In this document: positions 17,583 through 25,673 of the stretch, piece after piece
Layout: the number at the start of each line of letters is the position of its first letter
Numbering within the stretch: the first letter of the stretch is position 1
NCBI RefSeq assembly: GCF_010233585.1
Contig: NZ_CP045997.1
Location: 1,527,886 to 1,577,715, forward strand
Direction: 5' to 3'
Source of the DNA: Spirosoma endbachense
Lineage (GTDB): Bacteria > Bacteroidota > Bacteroidia > Cytophagales > Spirosomataceae
Length of the DNA stretch: 49,830 bases
The notes under the pieces: generated by a model
The model's input: the letters and a program-made list of their open reading frames with translations, nothing else
Database searches by the model: none
Told to the model about the DNA's origin: nothing
Program-made: the position numbers and the translations under genes

Positions 17583-19556
17583 TTATTGCTTGCGTAATCG
17601 CATCACATGCCCACCTCCCGCTGCTAATTTAAGGGTCAGTACATCTTTGCGGCTAACCATACTACTTTGTTGTGTCAGGTGGTTTGGGTTCTGGGCAACG
17701 TCGGGAGCATCAGCGTAAAAATCAGCTCTATAATTTCCTTCAGGCAGGAAATCCAGGTTAACCGTCATAGTTCGAGCAGTTGAGTTGGTAATGCTTCCGA
17801 TAAACCAATCGGTCCCGCTTCGTCGGGCAATAGACACATATTGACTTACTTCAGCGGCCAGAACGCGGATTTCGTCCCAGGTGGTTGGCACCTGTTGCAG
17901 AAAATCGAATCCTGGTTGCCCTTTGTAAGCATCCGGATAATCGGCTACCATACCCAGATAGCTTTCGAGCACGACATACATAGCTAAGTGGTGACAACGG
18001 GTGCCAAACATCATGGGTCGGATGTAATGAACCCGAAACTGGTCCGCTGGTACGGCCCGGAACCCGCCCAGGTGCATATCCGTTGCTCCGGCCAGCATTC
18101 GCGTGAAGGGGAAATTAATGTCGTGGTCGGGCGTGACGAGTGTATCCCATTTGTTCACTTCGTAGTTGAGCGTACCCTCCCGCGTCAGTTCATTCGGATA
18201 GGTCCGGTGCATGCCCGTTGGTTTGTAAGCACCGTGAAACTGAACGTGCAGTTTATGCTCGGCCGCTTTTTGCAGAATCCGCTCCTGAATATTCACCATT
18301 TCCTGATCGTCGCGATCCATAAAATCGACCATCATGCCCTTAATACCCCATCGTTCATATTGAGCAAATACGGAGTCGATACGCGGATATAGAGCCGACC
18401 AGTATACCCACACCCGAATCCCGACACTCCGGCTTTTAGCGTAGTCGCAAATCTTCTGCATATCGAGCCCCGGCAGAGCTTTTGCCGGGTCAGCATTTGG
18501 TCCCGGTACGTAGTTAAAGCCGTCGCTCACGTACCACTCATGACCACCGTATTCAACAACCGAATGAAAATCGATGTGGTTATCGGCACAGAAATCGATG
18601 TAGTATTTATTGGTTTCGAAGTTATTGCCGGGCGCGAAATTAGTATCGGGCACAATGGTTCCGTTCCACCACGGGAACGTCGTTTTACCCGCTTTCAGCC
18701 ACGACACATCCTTAATTCTGGAGGGTTCGTTCAGACTAGTCAGGATATTCGACTCAATCAGCGTTCCAACCCGGTCGCCGATGAGCAGTACCCGCCAGGG
18801 TGTCCGGTGCGGTAACGTCGCTTTTACCTTTACCTCTGTCTGGTTAGGCAATGGAGAAAGCTGGCTTGTCAGCAATCCATTTTTCCTGACCAGATACATG
18901 CCCGCGTAATCGCTGAGTGCGGCTTCTGTAATAGCCAGGTATTTTTTGTCAGGAAACTCAAACAGGGCTGGCATGTCCATCAGCGTGTCGTTCTTGATTT
19001 CACGGAGTGGAAGCGTCGTGTATAAACCCTCGTGCGACGTCGTAAAGTTGGCTCGAAATAAGGCCATAACGTTCGGATTCTGCGCCAGCCGGAACGTCGA
19101 TTTTTCTTCGGTTAGCGTGTAGGCTGACCAGTTTGCCTGTTTGGGAAACTCATATCGAAAGGCCACGCCATCATCGAATAGGCGCACAAGAAGATCGAGT
19201 CGGCGTCTGGCTCCACTCTTTTCGCTCAATGGAATAATCGCTTCCTGGCAATAATTCTGGGCCGTTTTAACCTTACCAACAACCAGTTCGTAGGTTTCAT
19301 CAATTGTCCGGACCACAGGTTTTGCCTGACTCAAATTTGGGCCAAACACATCGTTTCCCTGAAATATCAGGCTCAACTCCGAATCGTCGACAAGCGTTTT
19401 ACCCTCAAACATCACCCGGTAAGTCGGTGCGGTTTTCGTTAGCACAAACGAGAAAACGATTCGACCGTTGGGTGACGTAAGGCGTAGGTTTCTTTGGGCC
19501 AGAACTGACACAGAAAAACCGTAAATCAACAGGAAAAATAAGGAAATCTGTTTCAT
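17583..19556 (-). CDS. Glycoside hydrolase family 97 (alpha-galactosidase-like)
   Basis: The 657-residue protein has a signal peptide (LIYGFSVSVLAQ, cleavage about 20), the N-terminal beta-sandwich of GH97 (about 25-270), the catalytic barrel (about 280-560) and a C-terminal sandwich. The barrel includes GIKGMMVDFMDRDDQ near residue 410. In the retaining, alpha-galactosidase branch of GH97 an Asp in this block is the nucleophile, so retaining chemistry is inferred. It would act on alpha-linked galactose or glucose in the periplasm. The ATG overlaps the stop of the upstream SnoaL-like gene as TAATG, so the two are translationally coupled. Confidence 0.9.
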   Translation of the reverse strand: MKQISLFFLLIYGFSVSVLAQRNLRLTSPNGRIVFSFVLTKTAPTYRVMFEGKTLVDDSELSLIFQGNDVFGPNLSQAKPVVRTIDETYELVVGKVKTAQNYCQEAIIPLSEKSGARRRLDLLVRLFDDGVAFRYEFPKQANWSAYTLTEEKSTFRLAQNPNVMALFRANFTTSHEGLYTTLPLREIKNDTLMDMPALFEFPDKKYLAITEAALSDYAGMYLVRKNGLLTSQLSPLPNQTEVKVKATLPHRTPWRVLLIGDRVGTLIESNILTSLNEPSRIKDVSWLKAGKTTFPWWNGTIVPDTNFAPGNNFETNKYYIDFCADNHIDFHSVVEYGGHEWYVSDGFNYVPGPNADPAKALPGLDMQKICDYAKSRSVGIRVWVYWSALYPRIDSVFAQYERWGIKGMMVDFMDRDDQEMVNIQERILQKAAEHKLHVQFHGAYKPTGMHRTYPNELTREGTLNYEVNKWDTLVTPDHDINFPFTRMLAGATDMHLGGFRAVPADQFRVHYIRPMMFGTRCHHLAMYVVLESYLGMVADYPDAYKGQPGFDFLQQVPTTWDEIRVLAAEVSQYVSIARRSGTDWFIGSITNSTARTMTVNLDFLPEGNYRADFYADAPDVAQNPNHLTQQSSMVSRKDVLTLKLAAGGGHVMRLRKQ

Positions 19557-19954
19557 TAAAACATCGTATTAGCGTTTGCAGACGTGCCTGGCACAAGCTG
19601 TAGAACATCCCAGTGTTCAACAATTTTACCGGCATCGTCAAAACGAAAAATGTCGATTCCGGCCCAATCCTCGATGCCCGTTCCATCGGCAGTAGGCCAT
19701 TGCTGAAAACAGTGGAGTACCACTAAATTACCCTCTGCAATAGCCCGCTTTACGGTCATTCGTTTACCAGGATACGCCTTGTTCATCTGTTCAAAATAGG
19801 CAATAAAGCCCTCTTTGCCATCGGAAACCATTGGATTATGCTGAATGTATGTCTCTCCAACATACTTCGCAACGGCCTCTGCCGGCTTGCATTGATTAAA
19901 CATAAGATCGTAGAAGCCAATAGCATTCCTCTTGTTTTGTTCCAGCTGATCCAT
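19556..19954 (-). CDS. SnoaL-like / NTF2-fold protein
   Basis: The 132-residue protein fits the SnoaL-like family: [20 protein letters not shown] near residue 32 and the late [22 protein letters not shown] block. No signal peptide is seen. Members bind or act on small molecules, and many are of unknown role. It is the first gene of a two-gene unit with the GH97 enzyme (TAATG overlap). The link to glycan breakdown is by context only. Confidence 0.85.
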   Translation of the reverse strand: MDQLEQNKRNAIGFYDLMFNQCKPAEAVAKYVGETYIQHNPMVSDGKEGFIAYFEQMNKAYPGKRMTVKRAIAEGNLVVLHCFQQWPTADGTGIEDWAGIDIFRFDDAGKIVEHWDVLQLVPGTSANANTMF

Positions 19955-20174
19955 AGTCCCGATTGGTATATGTCTTATAATCCAGATAAGTAATCTACCT
20001 GGCGTCGAAATTGTTACGACACCTTACCGATCTGGTATCCAAGGTAAACGAATTTTATTGGCGCGGGCAAAATCGTGTTTATACAGGTAAAGAAATCCAA
20101 TTGGGAACCATCGCCGTAAGTCTACTGAACCGTTTGAAAAACACGGTCTTTTCGACACATAAATTTTTCTCAGT

Positions 20175-20894
20175 ATGAGCAAAGAACAGAAAGATTCGGG
20201 CTTGACCATGTTGCCGGGTCAGTTGGAGCCGGTGATGGTAGGACGCCGGTTATTTCTACGTTACGCCGGGGCAGCGGTAGCCGGAGGTGCTGTTTTAGCC
20301 TCCTGTAAAGATGAAGAGAATCCAACAACAGTCCCCTCATCGGTCGATTTAGGTATGGGTGATATCGGTATTCTCAACTACGCCTATGCGCTCGAGCAAT
20401 TAGAAGCCGCCTTCTACACCCAGGTAATCGCTACTCCTTTCACGGGCATCACCGATGCAGAAAAAACTCTGTTGACCGACATTCGCGATCATGAGATCAT
20501 TCACCGTGAGTTTTTCAAAGCGGCCATTCCCGTAGCGAACCGCATCACAGACCTGACGCCGAATTTTACGGGTATCAACTTCGGTGATCGCGCCAGTGTA
20601 TTAGGTACTGCCAAAGCATTCGAAGATCTGGGAGTATCGGCCTACAATGGTGCTGGTCGCCTGATTAAAGATCCCAATTATCTGGTACTGGCGGGCAAAA
20701 TTGTGTCAGTAGAAGCCCGTCATGCAGCGGCCATCCGCGACCTGCTCAATCCAAAATCCGCCGACTTTGCCGGTGACGACATTGTTGCACCAACAACGGG
20801 TCTTGATCCAGCAACCAAACCAGCGGATGTATTACCAACCGCACAAAAATTTGTGCAAACACCCTTGAGCGGTGCCAATCTTCCAACCGCCTAA
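20175..20894 (+). CDS. Ferritin-like domain lipoprotein (first of pair)
   Basis: The 239-residue protein starts with a twin-arginine-like GRRLFLR (23-29), a hydrophobic stretch and a lipobox at C44 (VLASC), so it is probably an exported lipoprotein. The ferritin-like four-helix domain keeps a full di-iron ligand set by spacing: E74 or E77, E107-x2-H110 (HEIIH), E150 and E180-x2-H183 (EARH). Proteins of this family (PF13668) are poorly characterised, and iron or oxidant handling in the periplasm is inferred. It is followed 15 bp later by a paralogue with the same ligand spacing. Confidence 0.85.
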   Translation: MSKEQKDSGLTMLPGQLEPVMVGRRLFLRYAGAAVAGGAVLASCKDEENPTTVPSSVDLGMGDIGILNYAYALEQLEAAFYTQVIATPFTGITDAEKTLLTDIRDHEIIHREFFKAAIPVANRITDLTPNFTGINFGDRASVLGTAKAFEDLGVSAYNGAGRLIKDPNYLVLAGKIVSVEARHAAAIRDLLNPKSADFAGDDIVAPTTGLDPATKPADVLPTAQKFVQTPLSGANLPTA

Positions 20895-20909
20895 ACCTGA
20901 CACAACGCC

Positions 20910-21647
20910 ATGAATTTATTTAAAATCATCTCTGAAATTGAGCAATTTGATCCCGAAGCGACTGAGCGATACAGCTTTTATTCGCGTCGGAATCTGATTA
21001 AATATGGTACAAACCTGGCAGCGGCAGCTATTCCTACGCTTGTGGCTACCACATTCAATCAGGCGTTTGCTCAGACTGCGACTCCACCTTCGGCAGCGGC
21101 TATTGAGGTAGCGAATTTTGCGCTGACGCTCGAATACCTCGAAGACGAATTTTACAGAACGGGCCTCGCTGCTGCTGGCCTTGTTCCGGCTGCCGACAAA
21201 ACAGTTATCATCCAGATCAGCAAACACGAAACGGCCCACGTAAACCTGCTGAAAACGGCGCTGGGAGCCGGAGCGGTAGCCAAACCGACGTTTAAGTTCC
21301 CTGCCGGTACGTTTACGAATTACACGACCTTTCTTGCCACTGCCCGTGCCTTTGAAGATACAGGCGTGCAGGCGTATAAAGGTCAGGCTGCAACCCTGAT
21401 CAATGACAAAGATATTTTGCAGATAGCCCTTCAAATTCACTCCGTTGAAGCCCGGCACGCATCAGAAATTCGCCGGATGCAGGGAATGAAAGGCTGGGTT
21501 TCTGATACCACACAGACTTCGTTCACTCAGGCCGGGATTAATCTGAAAACGCTGACGGGCAAATCAGACGATGCCATCCGTGAAGCATTCGATGAACCGC
21601 TCACCAAAGATGCGGTGCTAGCCATCGTGAAGCCGTTTTTGGCTTAA
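20910..21647 (+). CDS. Ferritin-like domain exported protein (second of pair)
   Basis: The 245-residue protein has a Tat-like SRRNLIK (25-31) and a signal region ending NQAFAQ (50-55), without a lipobox, so it would be soluble in the periplasm. The ferritin-like helices carry E75 or E78, E107-x2-H110 (HETAH), E149 and E180-x2-H183 (EARH), almost the same numbering as the preceding paralogue. The two genes are separated by 15 bp and probably arose by tandem duplication, then differed in membrane anchoring. Tat export would suggest folding and metal loading in the cytoplasm. Confidence 0.85.
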   Translation: MNLFKIISEIEQFDPEATERYSFYSRRNLIKYGTNLAAAAIPTLVATTFNQAFAQTATPPSAAAIEVANFALTLEYLEDEFYRTGLAAAGLVPAADKTVIIQISKHETAHVNLLKTALGAGAVAKPTFKFPAGTFTNYTTFLATARAFEDTGVQAYKGQAATLINDKDILQIALQIHSVEARHASEIRRMQGMKGWVSDTTQTSFTQAGINLKTLTGKSDDAIREAFDEPLTKDAVLAIVKPFLA

Positions 21648-21695
21648 ACCCAATTGCGGCCACGTATAGGGAGGCCGGGAAACCGGCAAGGTGAT

Positions 21696-21735
21696 GAAAG
21701 GCATCGGAGTTTTCTCTGGTGCCTTTCTTGTTTTC
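21696..21735 (+). terminator. Terminator after the ferritin-like pair
   Basis: GAAAGGCA (21696-21703) pairs with TGCCTTTC (21720-21727), extended inward by GAG/CTC, and is followed by TTGTTTTCC. It lies 48 nt past the second stop codon. Confidence 0.65.
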
Positions 21736-21800
21736 CTTTCCCATCCGACTCTTTTTTTGTTGCTTGCGGGAAATTCACCAGTGTCGGTGGCAGAGCCGGT

Positions 21801-23159
21801 ATGAAATTTCTTCGTATAGTTTTTAGAGTCCTGCTGGGAGTGCTTGTATTCCTTGTTTTATTTCTGGCTATCAGTCTGGCACCTGTAGACGAAACGCCGT
21901 ATCGTGAGATGCCGTACTACGCCCAAACCAAACAGCGGCTCGCCATGCTTCAGGTTCCGCCTGCTGGCAGGCAGCCGCTTCGTGCTGGCTGGGCCAAAGT
22001 GAACATTACGCCCTCATACACGACACCTACTGGCGGATATGGCGAACGGTTAGGAAAACACTGGAAGATTATCAGCGATTCGATTTTTGTTCGGGCGATC
22101 ATGCTCGACAATGGCGGCACGAAAGTAGCCGTAGTAGCCCTGGATCTCGTCATTACGCCCCCAACGGTCACGGAAGCGCTCAAAAAACGCTTACCAGAGG
22201 TTGGTCTTCAATGGGAAAACCTCTATATGGGTGCTATCCATTCGCACAACAGTATTGGCGGCTGGGCACCCCGTCTGGTTGGTCAATTGATTGCCGGAAG
22301 CTATGATGAGAAAATTGTGACAATCATCACCAACGGCGTTCTGGCGGCCATTCGCAAAGCCCAATCGAACATGGCGCCTATTCAAATCGGCTTTGGCGAA
22401 ACTGATGCCACTGACCTTATTTCGAACCGCCTTAGTTCGTCGGGTCCCACGGGCCTGCTCGATGGAAAAATCAGGCTGCTGGAGCTTCGGAAAAAGTCCG
22501 GGGAGTCGGCGCTGCTTTGCTCGTTCGCGGGTCACCCAACGCTTTTCGACGGCGATAACAGTGCTTATCTCAGTCGCGATTACCCCGGTTCACTGGTAGA
22601 TCGATTAGAGAAAAAATCGGCTACGTTTGCCCTGTTTCTGGCGGGAGCGGTTGGTAGTACAGCGCCCAAACCACGGGGAAAAACCGATTTTCAGGAGATC
22701 CGCAATTATGCGGGTGATCTGGCCGTACGCCTTGAACGCACGATGCCAACGATTCAGACCCATCCTGACAGTACGTTATCGATATTAACCTTACCGCTTG
22801 GTCTACGCGAGCCGAACCCTCGGGTGATCGGAAACTGGCGGGTTCGCCCGTGGTTGTTTTATGCGCTTTATGGCGATTATCCATCCGATCTAAAAGCCCT
22901 GCGCATTGGCCAGACCGTACTGCTCGGTACTCCCTGCGACTTTTCCGGGGAGTTAGCCGCCGAGCTTCAACCGCTGGCAGCAAAAAAAGGACTTCACCTG
23001 ATGGTCACCAGCTTCGACGGCGGCTACATTGGCTACATTACACCCGACCGTTATTACAATCGGCAAGCCTACGAAATCCGTGACATGAACTGGTTTGGGC
23101 CTTACAACGGAGCCTATTTTGAGGAAATGATGGCAGGATTGCTGGAGAAATTTAACTGA
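21801..23159 (+). CDS. Neutral/alkaline ceramidase N-terminal-domain protein
   Basis: From ATG 21801 the 452-residue product starts with one membrane-spanning or signal segment (about 5-28, VLLGVLVFLVLFLAISLA). The neutral ceramidase fold follows: AGWAKVNITP near 67, the zinc-ligand-type AIHSHNSIGG and FAGHPTLFDGDN blocks, and AGAVGSTAPK where ceramidases have the nucleophilic GDVSPN region. That last block departs from the canonical motif, so activity on ceramide is uncertain. The C-terminal domain of full-length ceramidases is absent. A longer reading from 21654 crosses the terminator and is rejected. Confidence 0.75.
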   Translation: MKFLRIVFRVLLGVLVFLVLFLAISLAPVDETPYREMPYYAQTKQRLAMLQVPPAGRQPLRAGWAKVNITPSYTTPTGGYGERLGKHWKIISDSIFVRAIMLDNGGTKVAVVALDLVITPPTVTEALKKRLPEVGLQWENLYMGAIHSHNSIGGWAPRLVGQLIAGSYDEKIVTIITNGVLAAIRKAQSNMAPIQIGFGETDATDLISNRLSSSGPTGLLDGKIRLLELRKKSGESALLCSFAGHPTLFDGDNSAYLSRDYPGSLVDRLEKKSATFALFLAGAVGSTAPKPRGKTDFQEIRNYAGDLAVRLERTMPTIQTHPDSTLSILTLPLGLREPNPRVIGNWRVRPWLFYALYGDYPSDLKALRIGQTVLLGTPCDFSGELAAELQPLAAKKGLHLMVTSFDGGYIGYITPDRYYNRQAYEIRDMNWFGPYNGAYFEEMMAGLLEKFN

Positions 23160-23748
23160 ACCAATAGCTCGGTAAAGTTGGCAAAATGTGTTCTGGCAAA
23201 ATCCGGGCAATTGTGATCCGTGATTTCGAAAGCGAACTAATTGCTAAAAGTAAAAAAAATCACCACCCTCCATAAAAAACCCAGCAACTGATAACCAATC
23301 AATTACATAGAAAAGATATACCTAAGGATTAAATTTGAGCAGCATTCAGAAAAAAAGTTTTTTCTGAGGAAATCCGAACAATCTCTTTTCACGTAAGAAT
23401 GGTTGATAACACTTTTCTTTTCGCGGGCTGCTCTTTCGGGGGTGGCCTATTTCTTTTTATATAGCCTTAACTAATTGGCATTGCGTGCATACAAAAACGG
23501 TCGTCAATCTGAGCGAATGCATTGCCCAGATTACGACTGCTTCTTCTATCTATACATACATACTCTGAACGCTCTGGCAATGAGGAGGTAGAGCATTCAT
23601 AACAAAATCACGCGGGCTTTATAGTCAACATCTGACAGGGACTTGAGTAGCAATAGAGCGAATCTCCGAACTACCCGGTCAGCCCTAATGATACATCCAT
23701 AGTTCTCCTGTGTACCTTATCCTACATTCAGCGTGCTGGCAAGACAAC
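23160..23748. other. 589-bp stretch without a recognisable gene
   Basis: No protein-like reading frame is seen on either strand. A weak hairpin (23346-23367, TCAG plus an A-run against a T-run plus CTGA) is the only structure noted. It could hold the promoter region or 3' tails of the flanking convergent units. Confidence 0.5.
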
Positions 23749-23937
23749 CTACCGATTGTCTTTTTTTCGCCTTACGGAGGTTCGCGCAGCTACTTCTGCC
23801 TGGAACTTAATCTTTAATTGCCGGTCAAGTTCTTTATCACGCGGTACATAAATACTGGTTTTGCCATCCGAGAATTTGAGCATCCAGTAGGCGTTGTCTG
23901 TAGTAGGAGGAATGGATGTATAAATAAGTTTGGACAT
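23749..23937 (-). CDS. Small hypothetical protein
   Basis: The 62-residue product starts MSKLIYTSIPPTTDNAYWML. It has mixed hydrophobic and charged composition and a basic C-terminus (SVRRKKDNR). No family is recognised. It lies 120 bp downstream of the cold-shock gene on the same strand, and composition favours a real gene over a random frame. Confidence 0.45.
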   Translation of the reverse strand: MSKLIYTSIPPTTDNAYWMLKFSDGKTSIYVPRDKELDRQLKIKFQAEVAARTSVRRKKDNR

Positions 23938-24057
23938 GATTTGGGTGATAAGAAAAAATGGCTCCTAAAGACACATTCTTTAGGTAGCTATGCCAACTTT
24001 GTACTTATTAACAGAACCAAAAAAACAGCTCATGCAATAGAATTAGCCTTAGTCAGC

Positions 24058-24501
24058 TTATACGGCTTTTCTAACATCAATTGCATTCGGGCCTTTTGGC
24101 GTTCTGGTAATTGAAAAACTCACCTTATCCTGTTCGTTGATGGGATCGATCAGTGCATTTATGTGCACAAAAATACTGTCCTGAGACTGTAGGTCTTTGA
24201 TGAAGCCATAACCCTTTGATGCGTTAAAGAACGTAACTACTCCCTGGCGGATCACGTCTGGAGCAGCTTCTTGTTCCTGTTTTGCAACGCCAAGCTGGAT
24301 GTCTTCTTCGTTGATTTGTCTCTTTCTTCTAGGATCGGGAGGAGTAGACGAAATATTGCCGTTCTCGTCCACGTATGCCAGCATCTGGTCAAGAGGTTGA
24401 CCTTTCTGGGCATTCGCTTTGCGGTCCTCTCTCTTTTCCTGCTTATCTTTTCTCTTTTTTTGTCTTTGCTTTTCTTTTTCTTTTTTACTGAACGTTTCCA
24501 T
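24058..24501 (-). CDS. Cold-shock domain protein with charged N-terminal extension
   Basis: The 147-residue protein ends in a cold-shock domain (about 83-147) with RNP1-type KGYGFI (96-101) and RNP2-type IFVHI (110-114), which bind single-stranded RNA or DNA. The first 35 residues are almost all Lys, Arg, Glu and Gln (EKEKQRQKKRKDKQEKRED), likely a disordered or coiled segment that adds nucleic-acid contact. A linker (36-80) is acidic and Gln-rich. This is roughly twice the size of CspA. The AT-rich 160 bp upstream probably holds the promoter. Confidence 0.85.
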   Translation of the reverse strand: METFSKKEKEKQRQKKRKDKQEKREDRKANAQKGQPLDQMLAYVDENGNISSTPPDPRRKRQINEEDIQLGVAKQEQEAAPDVIRQGVVTFFNASKGYGFIKDLQSQDSIFVHINALIDPINEQDKVSFSITRTPKGPNAIDVRKAV

Positions 24502-24888
24502 AGTTCGTGTTTATTCCCGTGGGCTTACCATGTTATAACGTCATGATTTTATATCGAGAATGATGCCCTTTTTAGATCAAATAGCCTGATAATAAGTATA
24601 ATTAAATCAATCTATTTCTTATTGAACCATAGTTAACTGAAATAAGTTGTTCGTTACTCACTTATTACAAAAATCTTCCTGATTTGTATACATTAACGGG
24701 CAATAGGGCCGCTTCAGGTGGGTTTGCCTGATGGTTTTCACAAAAAAGCCCGGTATAAACCGGGCCCTCCTTGGTAGTGTACTTTAACACAGTGCCCACA
24801 CACAGGCACAAGCGACTAACCGAGTGTATGAGGTAAGTGTTTGGCTCTGGATCGTGGCACATCATTTTTTGATATAATGGCTACCTAC
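24502..24888. other. AT-rich intergenic region with a minus-strand terminator
   Basis: The part next to the cold-shock gene (24502-24664) is AT-rich and probably its promoter and leader. The rest contains the terminator at 24742-24765. A 66-codon minus frame (24665-24865) runs through that terminator and is not accepted as a gene. Confidence 0.45.
24742..24765 (-). terminator. Rho-independent terminator for the 154-residue protein gene
   Basis: On the minus strand GCCCGGT and ACCGGGC arms with a 4-nt loop are followed by six T. It ends transcription from the gene stopping at 24889. Confidence 0.7.
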
Positions 24889-25353
24889 TCAGGGTACATT
24901 GTATTCTACCGTTGCCTGATCCAGCGTTTTGGCGTAGCTGTTTATTATTTCGTTTATAAATAGAAACTCTCCGTCGCTGACACCATTACTCGATTCATCG
25001 TTGACGATCGGTTCATTTTCGTAGGTGTTACCCGGATTTCGGGAAGTTGCCTGTCCTTTAAATAATACTACTCCGTTTTCGAGTGTGGCCAGCAGGCGTA
25101 TCTGAATGGGCTCTTTGATTGTTTTGAACTCGGTTACCGTTCTGTATTCAGTTACGATCGTTCCTTCTTCTTCATTCGCAACGTCGATATCAAATCCTGC
25201 CTCTTCCAGATAAGACTGAACCGATTCAAACAGAGCAGAATCGGCTAAGGTGGTCGTTAGTTCAATGGCATCAGCTCCCTTTGGAATTTTCTGAGCCTTT
25301 ACAGCCACCGAAACAAGTACCAGATTGAGGACTAAACACAGCAATAGTTTCAT
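24889..25353 (-). CDS. Secreted hypothetical protein
   Basis: The 154-residue product has a clear signal peptide (MKLLLCLVLNLVLVSVAVKA, cleavage before QK at about 20). The mature domain is acidic: two alternating alpha/beta segments with LADSALFESVQSYLEEAGFD and a conserved-looking TIKEPIQIRLLATLENGVV strand pair. I do not recognise the family. It is transcribed alone and has its own terminator at 24742-24765. Confidence 0.65.
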   Translation of the reverse strand: MKLLLCLVLNLVLVSVAVKAQKIPKGADAIELTTTLADSALFESVQSYLEEAGFDIDVANEEEGTIVTEYRTVTEFKTIKEPIQIRLLATLENGVVLFKGQATSRNPGNTYENEPIVNDESSNGVSDGEFLFINEIINSYAKTLDQATVEYNVP

Positions 25354-25463
25354 TGTCTTGGGTGTAAAGAGGATGACAAGTATTCTTCATTTGGCCACAA
25401 CAACCAAAATCTTAGGTGAAAGCATTAGGGTTTAGATGCATTTTGGTATCCTTAGTAATAAAC

Positions 25464-25495
25464 AAAAAACGCCCGGCCAATATGCCCGGACGTTT
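25464..25495 (-). terminator. Second terminator-like hairpin downstream of GH78
   Basis: AAACGCCCGG and CCGGACGTTT arms pair with one mismatch. On the minus strand they are followed by GCGTTTTTTG. It lies about 40 bp beyond the first hairpin. Confidence 0.6.
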
Positions 25496-25530
25496 CGATA
25501 CCCACCGTAACTTGTAAGCCACAAAAATAC

Positions 25531-25593
25531 AAAAAACGCCGAATGTAATGCTGACCTATTAAGTACAGAGCACCAGCATAAGGCGTTTTTTTT
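25531..25593 (-). terminator. First terminator downstream of GH78, possibly bidirectional
   Basis: The outer arms AAAAAACGCC and GGCGTTTTTT and inner arms ATGCTG and CAGCAT pair with an asymmetric bulge around a 20-nt loop. T-runs follow on both strands. Confidence 0.65.
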
Positions 25594-25673
25594 ACCAAAA
25601 GCATCATTTTCCTAAATAAGGATACATTTATTCGAACACAAAATATAATATCGACTACTTATTAACAAAGCAT

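Larger units (their letters stand above)
25354..25673. other. Intergenic region with two tandem terminator hairpins
   Basis: The stretch contains the promoter side of the secreted hypothetical gene, the two hairpins annotated separately, and AT-rich sequence next to the rhamnosidase stop. No gene is seen. Confidence 0.5.

Noticed and set aside
17093..17632. 179-codon plus-strand frame over the inverted repeat
   Set aside because: It is antisense to DUF4126 and arises partly from the palindrome arms.
24665..24865. 66-codon minus-strand frame
   Set aside because: A clear minus-strand terminator (24742-24765) lies inside it, and it has no recognisable similarity.
25531..25593. Possible SRP RNA (minus strand contains GGTGCTCTGTAC and AGGTCAGC)
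   Set aside because: The conserved GGAAGGAAGCAGC apical loop is absent. A terminator explains the hairpin better.
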